From Aplidium turbinatum (lineage: Eukaryota; Chordata; Ascidiacea; Aplousobranchia; Polyclinidae), in the NCBI GenBank assembly GCA_918807975.1, contig OU964926.1, positions 26,481,996 to 26,545,995 on the forward strand: DNA of 64,000 nucleotides, given 5' to 3'. Below, piece by piece: positions 1 through 15,000 of the stretch. A model generated the notes under the pieces. It did not search any database and was not told where the DNA came from. It worked only from the letters and a program-made list of their open reading frames with translations. How positions within the stretch are numbered: the stretch's first letter is position 1; each line of letters begins with the position of its first letter. Position numbers and translations under genes: made by a program.

Positions 1-3000
1 AACGTTGCGCCAATGTGACACCTTGTAGCTTCACAAGCATATGGTGTTGACCGCCAGGTTCGCTATTGCAAGCACCATGGTTAGGAGGTGTTGGAATGCT
101 CAGATGATGAGGGTTGGTGAAAGAAGAGATTTAATTTGAGAAAGAAAGTGACAACCACAAGCAAGATCAAACTTGCCAGCAACCATGCTGGTTAGATATG
201 GGCCTTCCCGGTGAGGATTGTTGCATAAGTTGATACAACGCAGAATGTGGCTCTTTTAAAATGAAATATCCAACAACCAATCACGATCGAACACGTGGAC
301 GACAATGACAACAGAGACTCACCAGCATCGGAGTCGGACATGTACCCCCCTGGGTCACTTAAGGGTTTGCGGGGTACACTACCCGCGCGCGCCAGGGCGG
401 GCAGGATGACCCGGTTTGAATGGGGCTTGTATATGTGATCGTCCGAGCCACGAAAGTCTTCATCCAGGGGCAACAAACAATCAAAGTTAACTCAATGGGG
501 GCGAGGTCAACGCAGCCCCCTAGTGGGAATGCAGCAGCACCCAGGGGTGAGCGTTTGGAGTGCTCACCAGATGAGAAGTGTTGAAAGCAAATAAAGCAAT
601 AAAGACTCACCAAACGTGAAGTCACGTTGCAGGCATTAACAAGAAAGAGCTTTTCAAATCAGCGCCATCCACGTCACAATTCGTGATTATGAGCAATCAA
701 GCCATTGCTTGGCTACAAGACTATATTCTACAACTGCAATATTCCTAGAAAACAACAAAGCGATGTGCAAGCCACCCACTGCGATGACTAGAGCGTCAGA
801 AACTATGAAGTCGGTAAAGTCTGGTTCAACAACAAGTTATTGTGTTCGCAATACAAGAAGGATGCTACGAACGTTCATGTGGCTAAGGAAGTGTTGTGTG
901 GGCAAGATTAGCTATTGGGAACATTGAATTTCGATCAAAGGGCGCCGGTTCGACACCGCTCAAGAATGCGCGGCTGTGTCTTTGGCGGGGCACAATAAAA
1001 TGCATAAATGTGGACACGAAGATTGGCTTTCTTGTCTTCCGACAACTTACCAAGCTAACATAACCTGTCATTTCTACATTGATTCAACGTCTGCAATCAA
1101 TGTAAAAATGACGGGTTTTGCTGACTGGGTAACACTTTCAATCAACTGACACCAAAGTTTGTTTGAAAAGTTTGAATAACTTGATGGTAACAGAAGATCT
1201 CAGCTGCCTCACTATGACGCAGCATGCAGGAGACTGCAAGGTGGCAAACAGGATTTACTCGATGGGAACTTACCCAGCGTTCCATATCCGGATCCTACCG
1301 CCTTCATCTGGGATCGTTTGGCAGACGCGGGATCGATGTCCGATCGGGAACGGAGGAATCTTCCGTTCATGGTCCCAGGGGTCCTTAAACCAGCACTAGG
1401 TGGCGCTGTAACGACATAGCAATCCATCTAGATTGGCTCCCAAGTAGAAGTGGTCACACAGTATTGCCATCCACTCACAGGTCGTTGGCCTAACGTCATC
1501 AAAAGACAATTTGAACGAAATCAAATTTACGCGAAAACATCAACTCTCGTTTATCGGTTTAGTTGACTGCATGAGTGTCATGGTCGGAAAGGCTTCCGTG
1601 AAAACAGTGACATCACATCGGAGAGGTGACATCATACCAATGACATCACACCAGAGATGTGACATCACACCAATGACATCACACCGGAGATGTATCTAAA
1701 AGTTGAGGATCACAGATTAAAGTCGGAATAGGTGAAGCCCTACAAAATGAGATACGATTAGGGTCTCAAGGTTACGCGTGCACCTCATGTTCACATGACC
1801 CAATTAGACCAAACACGTCATCACGCACGTCATCATGAGCTCACCTCTCGTCGCCGACCTCCTGGGTCCAGTTCCAGTCGTTGCTGTGGAGTGCCGGGGT
1901 TTCCTGGGGGGATTGTAGTCGGTTAGATACATTGACATGCTGCGTAGTAGATATTAAAACGTGCGAAGAGACATTTTCTAGCCATGAATCAACGAAGTAT
2001 CTAAATATAATATATTTCCGTTTTGCGTTTAATAAATTTGTGGGAAACCTTGTAGGAACAGTCGCTTCTACGTAGTTGGTACGAAAACGTTGAATCTACG
2101 GTGTACGGTCGTTTGGTCGACAGAACGTTTGGTCGACAGACATTTGGCCGACAAGACATTTGGCCGACAAGACATTTGGTCGACAGACATTTGGTCGACA
2201 GGACGTTTGGTCGACAGGACGTTTGGTCGACAGAACGATTCATTTTAGGGTTAGGGACAGGGTTAGAGTTAAGGTTAGTTAACTAACCCTAAAATAAATC
2301 GTTCTGTCGACCTAACGTCCTGTCGACCAAATCTACGGGGGTTGAAACTAACAGAATGTTACAAAAGACGCGCGTCAAAGAAACCATTATGAAGGAACTG
2401 GAGCGACCGTGCAACAGGCGATTGTTGACTGTTGAGGGCTGCCAGTTGAAAAGCAGGTGGTGCCAACAACATGCAACACAGCGCTCATGTCCAAGAGAAG
2501 TTGCATCGGAACAAAACATAACCGAAGTTTGCATAACTAGATATGATCAACCTACTTGGCAGCACCCCCCGTGCCGAGGCTCTCCACCGATGAAGCGGTC
2601 GATAAGCTTCCTGGAATGTAATAAACGATCAACAATGGAATTATCAATACATCACTGACGTGTACACCAAAGCTACGGCAATCATTATGACGCAGGCGCA
2701 ACAGCGACATCATCACAGAGTCAGCGCACATCACAAAAGGATCAAACCGAAAAGTCATATCTACGAATTGATCAGTCATGGCCTGATAACAACGTCATGA
2801 ACATTGTCGGCATTACGACGACAAGGTTGTAGTTGCACAGTTGGTATGATCAATGTGTGACGTATCATGCATACGTGACAGGCCTGCGTCACTGGTACAA
2901 AGCATGTATTGTACAAGTAAGCGTGCTAGTATCCGGCTGCATAGCCGAGTATATCGTTCGATAAGGCGCCTGTTCAACACTGCTCAAGAGCATGTGTCTG

Positions 3001-6000
3001 TGTTTTTAGCAAGACACTGAATAGCCGTCGATTGCGGAGTGGAGCCCTTTTGCATAAATCCATTGATTTCTCTCATGATTATGAACATTATGCTGCTATA
3101 GAGAGAAATGCCCACGGCCCTTATTAGGGATATGGCCTGATGAACAAATTTACGAAACTACCGAGATAAACAATGAAACTTTCTCAGCCGGCAATACATT
3201 CCAACAATCGATTTTACAGTGTATCCAGTCCGGCTTTTGTTGCGCGGAGTTGTAAGAGAGTACACGATACAGTATAACCAGCAGAACGTATGATATATGC
3301 ACGACCAGTGAACGTAAACGCTTGTTTAGTTAAGCAGAGAAAAAGTCGAAAACAACTAACCCAGTAAAGTTTACCTTTAATTAATTTCTGTTGTGACGCA
3401 TTTAAAGTGTTGAAGACCTGTTCAGCCTCGTTGGGGAAGTGCCGGTGTAAGCCGTGCCATGCCCTGAGTGGAAGATGGGGTTAGCTATCTCACTATGTTC
3501 GGAATGGAGCAGCAACTATGCTGTAGCACAGTGATATCAACAATTAATGCTTTATCAAGAAACACACCATTCGGTTCACTGCGAGGATGGGAGCTTCCGT
3601 GGTTTAAGAAACGTTAAAGAATGTTACATTGCTGTTTGTGCTTCTTTATCACAACATGAACGCTACTCAATTAATTCAGATGAACATACAAGTTGCCCTG
3701 CATCTGTTTACATTCTTACGTTTATAATGAGCTCAATAACGTTGGATTTGCGTCGAATGCACTTACTTTCTCGCTTCTTCTCTGGCTTCTGAGTCCGCAT
3801 CGTTGATTCCTTTCTGTACAGAGTCCTTGAGGATGGATATGTGCCTGCCAGGGAACAATGAGTTAAGCAACTCCTCCATAGCAAGGACAGGTGGCCAGCG
3901 ATGCATTGGAGGCTTATGCGGGGTGTGCAAAGGACAGGTTAGCACTTCACAACGAACTTATAATAACATCTAATTTCCAAGCGAGGGAGGCTATAGGGAA
4001 GTTAATCTTCACCAGCAAGAAACTCTATGCTCTAAAAATATTGCAGTCAAGTTACGTCAACGGCAAACTTGTCAACCTACTGAAAAACATATCACCCGGT
4101 TGCCATAGAAACTGACCACCAGCAACCACCCCCAGTGGTGGAGGCAACCACTGACCGATGGTTGCACCAGCGCATGAGGTGCTGATGCAGTGAATCAGCG
4201 TCTGCAGACATTGAATCAATGTAAAAATCGGTTGAATTGTTGCCTGCACGGAAGGAACCATCATGGCTGCTGTCGCAATCAAATTTTCCTCCGTGCCGCG
4301 TCACAACAAAACTAAGAAACCTTAACTTGACCAAATCATAACGAAGCATTTCTGTTATTTGATGACCTCATCTATCTGACGTCATGAGCCGCTCTGACCA
4401 ACTTACGTAACCATGTTCATTGTTTACATTATCTTACGTCATATAAAGATAATTTTGTTCAATCATTCTTTAAAATATTTGAAACTGAACAAAATCTCAC
4501 TTCTGTCCTCAACCCTCTCAAGCAGAGCGAGCATAGCTGGCCAGGCTCGCTATTCGCGCCTTTTAAAGAAGGAGAGAGTGACAGGCGATACCCATTGTTG
4601 CATTGTCTTAGAAAGCGCGCTCATTATCAGAGCCATACAATCATCCCGCGACCCTTATTGTGATACAACAATGGATGAGATGGGAATGTCAAACATGTTA
4701 CTGGGAATGTTCACGAACAATTTGGAATATGAATTGATATCAAAATCATACAAGTCAAAATATTATCTAGCACGTTGCAAAAGTAAAGTTTCCGAGCCAA
4801 TGTTCATGTGTGAGCGAAATAAAAGTTTAAAGTTACAAGATGAACATTGAACACTGAACAGGGTTCCCGACAACAACTATGGGCGAGTTCGAGGTTGGTG
4901 GAGTTGTGTTATCAATAGATTGAGTTTCGCTTTTAGCAGCATGATTGTTGCTTACTTCACAATGTACAGTAGATTTTAACGACCTGTTTTAGCCTGATGC
5001 TGTGAGTTCGCGGTGGTATAGTAGCGATTTGCCACTAGCTTTCGGAACATTGCACTTGGACATTGAACAAACGTTTTCGGAACACAGCTCCCTAGTCATG
5101 TGCTATGACGAATTTGTTATCAATGTTTCTACATTTGAATCTCTTACTTCTCAAGGAGGTGTGTGACCCAGTTTTGGAAGATGATCTCCAGGAAGGCAAA
5201 TGTTTGTCTTCTTATGGAGGTCGTCCTGGAGGTGCAGTATCCGGTGACAACGGGGATCAACCGGGGTCCGTGGGTGTGCTGGAAGAGACGCAAGATGATC
5301 ATTGATGCTTATGTCACCGGATGCAAAGTTTGGGGGTCAAGATTGCCGATACCGCATGCGGCCAACCTTGGTTCAATCCCCAGCGGAAGTATGCCGATGT
5401 CTTGGGGATAAAAACTGACGTTGTACGGGAGGGACGACGATGGATTGCGATGCCAAATTGAAGGCAGGTTGAATAATAATATTATCACTTCACCAGTGAA
5501 TCCATAAATACAAAAAAACAAAAGTAAAGTAAATACTAGTGAGTAACCGATCGATACAGCGGAGAGAATGACGCTACAGCGACCAACACCACTTAACATG
5601 TACGGGCTTCACTCCGTCAATCTTGGTGACCGGCCTGCATCAGTGATTCAAAGCATCTACGAGTATGCGGAACTACCAGGATTAAGCTCTGCAAGAAGCT
5701 TTAAGCTATCAAGGATTAAGCTATCAAAGGCATTGTCGGTCCGAGGATAAAGATTCTCACAATCGATAGCCCTCGCATCATGCGCGAGGAGTGGAAATCT
5801 GCAGCCCGCGAGATCGCTTCATGTGGCGGGCGGATGAATTTTGTTACGGCATGAAACATGGTATGAAACCATCACATGTTGATGACTTTGTGCTCATTCA
5901 ATTTCATATTGTTGATAAATCTTTTCAAACTTCTTCAAACGTTCAAGAATTACATAATTGTGACGCAACAACTGCGTTTGCAGTAAGTCATTTGGCATGT

Positions 6001-9000
6001 GGCCGAAATTTTTAAATGTGCAAACTACATCCGGGAAGGAAAGATTAACCAAACTTTTTTTGTTAGTAGATTAAATGACGAACTCACATAAAGCAGATAA
6101 GAATAGTCGTCATTATAACTTCTGCTTTAGTGAGCTGAAACTATTTACAAGTTAGTTGCAAAAAAGCAACATTAATGCTCCTTAACAAATCGGGAAATCA
6201 AACAGTTGTAGAGATTGTAAGACGCAAAATTACCTGCTCTCAGTAGAGTGGTATCTGATAACAAAAAAGTGTTGCCAGATATTTTTTTAATTTGCAGTAG
6301 AATGCTATTTTTGACCAGCCCACAAGTAGACACCAACGCTAGACCATTAAATCCTAAAGTTTACAGAACCACACAAACTGAAGCAACTTTGTGGACGAGA
6401 AATATACGTGGACCCGTCTTGTCATGGAAATTAACATTTCGTGTAACCCCAATTTGATTGCTTTTTTATCCTTGTTGTTTATATTGGGTTGGAAATCTCA
6501 ATTTTTGGCCCGCCGAGAGTGAATAGACTCCCCATCTCTGCACCATACCGTTACAGAAATAAACACCTATTGTGCGCCATCAACACACACGTCACTATGG
6601 CGTCACCGACCTTAAGCACGGTACGTATGGAGAGTATCCCGGATGTTGACATGACCTTGGCGGCGTTCGGGATGAGGGAGACCAGGATAGGGAGAAGGAC
6701 GCAAGCGGAGTGCTCGAACTGGTTCTTCGCAAATGATGATATGAACCTGGAAGATTGGAATGAAACACTAAACGCTCCATGGGTTAAAGTTCGGCCCTGG
6801 AGATGGGTCATGTATAGACCCAACTCGGAGATGGGTCATGTATAGACCCAACTCGGAGATGGGTCATGTATAGACCCAACTCGGAGATTGGTCATGTATG
6901 GGCTCAACTCGGAGATGGGTCATGTATGGGCTCAACTCGGAGATGGGTCATGTATGGGCCCAACTCGGAGATGGGTTATGTATGGGCCCAACTCGGAGAT
7001 GGGTCATGTATGGGCTCAACTCGGAGATGGGTCATGTATGGGCTCAACTCGGAGATGGGTCATGTATGGGCTCAACTCGGAGATGGGTCATGTATGGGCC
7101 CAACTCGGAGATGGGTCATGTATGGGCCCAACTCGGAGATGGGTCATGTATGGGCCCAACTCGAACAATGTCCAATAACTCAGCTTAATAAGAATGTCCT
7201 TCTCTGAACACTTTACCATAAATAAATAATGAAGAAATGAGCGAACAATATCAGAGGATTGTGACGCTACAGATCTCTTGGAATGAAAACAAACCAAAAG
7301 GCTAATCACAACAAACAATAACACCGAGTGATAATGCCAACCAAGAAAGATTAGCAGTATTATATGAATTAGAGCAACGGGGTTTCTAAGAGAATAGAAA
7401 CTATATTTGTGTGGTCAAAAAGATAACAATTAATTGAATAAACGTGACATGATTCGCTGTGGACTAACCCGATTGTGACGCAGGTTTCTCTGACGACCTG
7501 GGAGCGGAGATCCTTCGCGTTGATCTGAAGAGCTGGCTCCAGGAGACGAAGGTGCTGGAGAAATGAGTCGCACTCGTTCCCGCCAGCTATTGCCACGGCA
7601 CGGAGAGCTTTCAACTGAGCAGGGAAGTAATTGTTGGGTGTGGTCTCAACTTGGTAGCGACAGACATGCGATTTATGAAGAACAGTTTTGTTGATTTAAT
7701 TGTTTTTATAAAAGTCACGTTGTTTATACAAATAATTTTATTTGTTGTATTTTTACAATAAAAGTAAAAAACAACAACAAAGAATGATCCACATCTTTAG
7801 CTTTCATACTTATGCACAAGTGTCATGCATAACGCATGTAATGTGGAAGTTTCTATAGCGCTGTCGAAAATCATAAAGTGGTAAATTGGAATGGAAAGTT
7901 CTCCAATGGCCTCCAGGCAAATAGCTCCGTCAGCATTGTCAATAAAACGGCCAGAAATAAGTGACTCAGCATTGAGCACTGGTGACTCATCATTAAACGC
8001 GTGATCTCGGAACATCTGACTCCTCCTCACCGCTTTCGTCCTCTCCTCCCAATCCTTCTTCTCATTCGAGAGGATCGCTTGGATGCGATTGATCTGCTCG
8101 TCAACATCACGTGCTCCGTGAATGCGAACAGGAGGAAGATTGTGATCAAAGTCCCGCACGAACGACTCCTCATCCACCGCGCCTGCATTGTGATGCAACA
8201 GTTATAGAAGCGCCAAGGTATAATTCAGGTAAAGAGGTTGCTGTCTTCAACCATAACCAGACATGACTGAGCAACACCACAACATGCAACATTATGCATA
8301 ACCGAAAACGTTGCAATTTTGCTTTTATAATGTTAAATGTTGTGCTTTTGCTCAGTTATGTATATTTGTGGTGAGAAAGTGATCATAATTCGATGAAACA
8401 ATCACGCTTCCCGCTCAATAAGCACACCCACTAACTAAAAACTAATGAAGCAATCTGATGAACAGTTTAGTTAGAGACTTGGTTGAAGATTTAGATTCAG
8501 TAGACGGGAATACTTGAGAGAAGCATGACCCACAAAAGTGACCAAAATAAAAGATCTATGACAATGACAAAGCTACATCTAATTGCAGCAACAGTAAAAT
8601 CAAAAGTTCTAAAACTGTTTGGCAACACTGTAAGATCAAAATTTGGAATCAACAAAGTCAGTTAAGTCGAAGTAAACAGAAAACGTGGTGAAGAACCCAA
8701 ACGATGGCAGACAACATTCAATCATGGACCGGACTCAATTTGGCAACACTGGGCGATTTATCTCAAAATTTATCTTGGAAATAAATAACCCATATTGATG
8801 CGCAATCTGCTGCAAGCGAAGATGGCGACTGATGATGAGACGGGAAGACAAGGAAACCAACCTTCAGGCATTTATTTAAGTGTCGATATCGATAGCAGAG
8901 TCAATAACAACCATCGATGCTGTATAGCTCAGAATTGAGACATAGTGTTCGAAACCCTGCCAAGTCATTAAGCGTATTTTATTCGAGAAATTGCAAAAGA

Positions 9001-12000
9001 AAGCATCACTGGCATGGCTAAATATCCAATCTCTAGATATCGCAAGTGAGCACTATTGTGTCTAGCAGTCTAGCACTAGCTAATGATTACGGGGTTCTCA
9101 ATAAATATAATGAAGCGTCATTTCAAGGAATGTGATCAAATGCGTACAAAGTTGCAGGGGGTTGTAGATTTTATGTTAACAGGGGAGAGCGTAACATCTG
9201 TATGAAGGCCGATGCAACGCTACAACCCTCCAGCGTGGTTTTTGTGGAGACGATGATGACAAATGATTAGACGATTGTTAAAAGTGATGACCCATGATGG
9301 CGCCAGCGATGAACAGTAAATGGCGCCAGCGATGAACAGTAAATGGCGCCAGCGATGAACAGTAAATGGCCCGAGCAACCACACAACGATACAATCGTCG
9401 TAGCAAACTCACCTGCGCTGGACCTCGAACCTGCCAGAGCTGCCGACTTTGGGGGCGCCATCGATCGACGGGGTTGAGTAGACGAAGGTCTCGGAGGTCC
9501 TGGTCGATACAGAAGGGTTAGATGCGAGGCAGGGGGCGATAATTTACGTGAAATTTATATTCTTTATATTACTCCTGCGTGAACTTTTCCATAATTCAAT
9601 TGTTATGTAACAGACGTTGAAACTCTAAAGAGGGGGGAACAGTTAAGTGCTTGGCCCACACGCTTAACACAAAGAGAACATTGAGTTTCGATAAATAGCA
9701 TTCAATGAAGGATGAAACAGTTCGGATCCTTCAGGCATCGAAAGAATCTGCCCTGCACTTGTTGGCCACGACAGCAACATCCTCAGGAGCTCATGGCCTC
9801 CACTGGGCACTACATCTCTTCCCGCAACATCAGCCTTGACGTGATGCAAGTAATCACCCAGCAACTTCCATCATGCTCACCATCAAGAGTAGACACAGAA
9901 GATCTTGTGGATGTAGTTCGGATGCTGACGATTGCAGATGAGGAAGGAGGTCTCATTAGACCGGATGAAGATGCGGAGTCACCGGACTCAAAGCTTCCAG
10001 TGGAGCTGGCTAAGGAACCTGGATGATGAGGAAACATGGACGTTTTAGGAATACAAAACCTTGAACTAAAACATGACACACAAAATTGTTAAAATGTTTT
10101 TATTAAAAAGATAGAAGGCACCACATGAGATTTGTGGGTCATATTCACAATCACAGACATGAAGATTTTGAAAAATTAGCACTATTGGGCATGATACATT
10201 AAGCAGAGGTTAGCAAAGATTGTTATATTTAAACAGCTTGAACCATGGGGCCACAAACGCAACAATCAATACTACCGATTTTATACGAAAGGCAAATGAC
10301 AGAGAAGTTTGGAAGACCATGATCGCCAACGTCTGTATCAGATCAGGCACATAATCATCATCATCATCATTAAAAAGAAACAAAGTTTATATTTTCGTCA
10401 TGTGCAGTGGTTCTACGTATAGCGGCTGAAGATCAGGATTACCGGGATTTCAAAAGAGAAGGAAGCCAATCTACATGCCCACAGTCTCTAAACACGAAAA
10501 TTCCTCGCACATACAAGGTATGATGTTGACAAGGGTTAGATCAAGAAACTTACAGGGGGGTCAGACGAATTGACCATGCCAACAAGAAAATATTACTTTT
10601 GCCGGACTTTCAACAAGACACGGCAACAACAAACAAGGATACAAACCTGTCTCTGAGGCTGTGACCATATCGCCGGACTGAAGAACGATATCGAACTTTT
10701 CGTACAAATTGTGAAGCCTGTGAAGAACAAAGTTGAAAGATTGAGGAAATGGTGATTAGTTGATAACTTTTCGTGCTTGAAAACATTAATAACAGAACAG
10801 CCATAGCAAGTCAGACTTTACTTAGATCGCCATTCATGACTACGAGTTGCAGCTAAATTAAATTTGGAATTAATCAAAATATCAAAAAAATTTAAATTGA
10901 AAAGTTCAATCTAGCTGAACTCTACCAACCTGGAAGCTGGCAACCCTTTCTTTGCGAGGTCCTGCCTCACTCTGTCACCAACGTGACGATATATCTCCAC
11001 GATTGTTGACACTGCTATATCGCGGACCTGCACATGACAGATGGTTACAACAGGAAAGCTATGAATATCAAGATCGGAACGCACAAGCGGGTTTATGTTG
11101 AGACAAGTTGCGCAACAACTTCCTCGGTTGATGTCTAGTGCTTTGTTGTATTGATTCAACGTCTGTAGCCGTTGAATGAATGTAAAGAATTGATTTGTTG
11201 ACTGGGTAAACCCCTATAATCGGGTCTTTAGCATGAAAACTAAGCAAATGATAAAACGTTAAAACTTGTCTAAAATTGTCAGCACTTCTACAGATTTTCC
11301 ATACCTCCCGCTTCGGAGTATCGACATGTGATACAAGCAGAAGGGGGTTGGCGCTAAACTGTGGTTGTCGTCCACAGAACAAACTGCTAAGACTTCCAGC
11401 AATCCCAGCGCAAGCGTGGGGAAGGCAAACAAACGAACAAACGTAAAAACAGTTGATAAGTCAACTAGGACCGTGTTCTGCAATGTGGACAGAAAACTAC
11501 TACAAAGATACTTGAGATGCCATCACGGGATAGGACTCACGCCGAAACCACATCGGACAATTACTGTGACAAGTTATCACAATTACATTGGCTGTCAATC
11601 ATCTCATTCCCTGAGGCTGTGAAGCAATACAAGGAGAAAGACATAACAATTGAAAGAGAAAATTACCAAGCAACAATTGAGGTCATAGCTTGATGGCAAT
11701 AAGCTAAAGTGGAAATGACCGAGAAAGTTTCACTCGGTCCCCAAGGAACCGACTTCTTTGATTCATACACAACAAAATCAGCCGCGAATAAGAGTTAAAA
11801 CCAATTTCATTAATTCCAGATCGCTCTAACTGGCAGGATGCGGGACTGTACAGCCTTCTATTACTTGTTCTAAGCGGTTTTCAACTAACTATCATTCTGA
11901 CACGGCACTACCATAGCTAGGTATTATGTAGAAACGCAGACAAACCGGTGCAACATTTAGGTCAATATTCAATAAGTCCGTTCAATAAACTTGATGACGT

Positions 12001-15000
12001 CACTTAGCTCTACAAAACAATAAAATTACTGGCCATGTTGCAGCGCACTTTAGTCATGCTGACCTGTAGTTGTGGTAGGCTGGTTACGAATCGCTAATAC
12101 CGGTGTCGTCAGAACAACAATTCATATCTGCAACACCTGTCCGCATTACGAATCTCGCTCTAAGCTGATTTCAGCTTCCGCCAGGCTAAGCGTCATGCCG
12201 GTATGGTTGTCACAGCGTTGTCGGGAGGGAAAATATAAAGATATTGCAGACAAAAGAGGAATTTTTGCAGCTTTCGTCGATGGCTTGGTACAAGCCGCAA
12301 AATAAAAACAGTGTTTAAAAATAACATCCGCGTTGCGCTGTCAATCACTCTGCTTGTACAGCAGAGCTGGGTATAGATGAGCTTCTAATTAGCGACGACC
12401 ATAAACCCCAAATGGAGTCACGCGCTGTGGATTGTGACGTAGCAAGTGCATGACGTTGCCAATTGTGGAAATAACCAAAATGAAAAGACGAGCTGCAGCA
12501 TATAACAGCTGGCGGGTTCCAAACTGCATGAAGTCAACAATCCACAATTAGCCTTGCAGTAAACGTTCCAGACACCCAACGTGACCGCAAAGTTTGAAAG
12601 GTGACTGAATGTAACCTCACAACAGATTTCCCATGAGTTGATTTTTCGAAAAGTTTCAAGTCGCAAAACCATTGGAAATGTAACATTATATAATACATAT
12701 AATTTATGAAACGGATTAATGTCAGTGGAATATGCGCAACAAGTTACAATTCCAAAAGTCGGCATATCGCAAAGTTATTTTCAAAGATTGTAAAAGCAGC
12801 CTGGCGAAGTGTAGGAATCCGTATACAAACAGACCATTGTGGCGTGGACAATCATGACAATGGGTTCTTACAACTCGTTAACCACTCAATGGGTTAACAT
12901 AAGGAAAGCAAGCAACAAATGAAAAGCTTTGTGAATGGAATGGAGGGCTGTCTTCTATTGTAAGTAGGACATTTAAAGGGTTTCAATTAAATCAAAATAG
13001 TTGATAATATTTCATTATGAAGTCTGACAAACAACGCAAAGGGAAACATTGATGCAGCTTGTCCTTGAGAGCAAAGTATCGCCTAACACCAAGATGTAAA
13101 TTTTGTGTAGAGCTAACGTTAAAGTATTGTTTGTTGACAAAATAATTTGACGCACCAATAACAACCGACCCTGATGTTGCAGCCTCAACTCCCGCAATAT
13201 GACCCCTGATCCAGATTTGAACTCAAATGAAAATTTGAACATTCACAAGATAATACCGTGGTAGTGCGTACGCCACCAGCAAGTTAATACCGTGGTAGTG
13301 CGAACACCATCAGCAAGTTAATACCGTAGTAGTGCGTACACCACCAGCAAGTATGAACACTGAATAATTAATCGATACAACTTGGAAATGAGCCATATGT
13401 ACCATGGGCTGGCTGTAGAAGCTAGCATGCCAGTGGCAACAACCAGCAGACCAGGCGGATTGAACACAACAGACCACAATAACAACAGTGCTGACTGTTT
13501 CTTGATGTCACGCCCTAAAAAGGTTAAGAGCTTTTTGTGGAAGATGAACTCAGTGTTACAGTAGAAATAGCTTCGTCCGGTAGAGGCGAATGGAACGAGA
13601 AACTTCAAACCTGTGGTATGCCTTACCACAACCCACATAAGCATTCTCTCAGCCACACTGTATCTCCAGGACTAAATTGTGGTTGGTACATACAAATAAA
13701 CCTGACTTCATTATAGTTGGTTGGGGGATTCACCTTCGGAAAGTCAATCTTTGGAAGAAAAGGTTGAAAACCTAACTAAAATTATCAGCGCGACGTATGG
13801 CAGCTATGGAATGTCGAGAAGGCGTGACTTGAACGCCTATCGAAAAACAGCTGCTTCAGACTTAAAGGAGTATTTCCCTATCTACCACACAGTTTAGACA
13901 AACAGGATGTCATTTGAAGAATAGTAACATTTGACGACATTTTTGTTAACCAAAAAGAAGAAATTAATAACATCAACTTTCATCTTAGACAACCAAGAAA
14001 ATCAAGAGGAAAATTTCTTATTTGCAACAACAGTTTAAACAAAGAAATACTTTTTGTATTTGTTTATATCAACAATGTCTACAGGAAATTGTTGAAACAG
14101 CGCTGGTTTCATTAAATCACGCTTCACATACAAACAAGAGTTATGTTGCCGGGTGAGCCGGCCTTGAGTTCCTCGAAGGCAATTATTTACTTGCGCAATC
14201 AAAATCTTTCCCAGACGAGCACATAACATGGTGTGGGTAAGATGGAGCGGTCATTGTAAAACTGCCAGGTGAACATCTATCAAGCTGATGAATTGCGAAA
14301 AGTAATTACATCAGTGAAACATCAACTCATCCACAACTATAGAGCAAGATTACTACATTAGGCTGGTTGAATATTGACTTTGATTTCAGTCACCATGAGT
14401 ATGTACCGCAAAGGTGGAACAGTGAGCTAGTTGAAATGATCCTGGTCACAACAGAGAACCTGGGAAGTGTTTACTTTCTAGACAGGACTTGAAAAGTTGA
14501 GACTTTCTGAGGTATCAGATACTTTGCGTGTTACCGTTGCAGTCGTACCTGCCGGTCAGGCTTTGGACTGTTTAGCCACAAAACAACCTGCAAATTATGT
14601 GACTCTAAACTACAATTTTCGTTTCGAAGTACTGCGTCTGCCATGCGCAATATATTTGACCAATAAGCAGCTTTAAACAACTCCATTTGGACCTTTGTTA
14701 AAAATGAATTTACAACAGTGCAATTGCTTCAGAAAGTTAGTATCTTTACCTGGCCGTTTGGGTCACTGAGCAGTTTGCAAATGTGTGGGATTATCTTGCT
14801 CAGGTACAGAGACTTAGCTCCGAAACGATTGATAGTGGCCACAAGGAGACGACAGACTCCTTCACGCACTCGCCATACTTTGTGGGAGAATCCACAAGCC
14901 AGCCGCTCAAATAAATACTGAGAGCAAGAACAACTGCATGTCAATCACATTCTTTAACTAGAAATATCGTACAACTCGGCAGTTCTTTAACTCATTGAAC

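Larger units (their letters stand above)
458..1273. other. CLASP intron 17
   Basis: No coding signal is seen. It holds a SINE-2 piece (925-1045) and the 28-bp hairpin repeat at 1076-1103. Confidence 0.6.

Noticed and set aside
2245-2295. Interstitial telomere repeat
   Set aside because: Only a few irregular TTAGGG-like units occur, and they are explained by the inverted pair at the centre of the GGTCGACA array.
4413-4850. 145-codon plus-strand ORF in a CLASP intron
   Set aside because: The composition is that of AT-rich non-coding sequence and no domain is recognised.
6866-7207. Three overlapping repetitive ORFs of about 100 codons
   Set aside because: They are the three open frames of a 28-bp minisatellite in a CLASP intron.
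9712-10026. Plus-strand ORF of 104 codons
   Set aside because: It overlaps CLASP exon 8 on the other strand, which has family similarity and correct splice phases.
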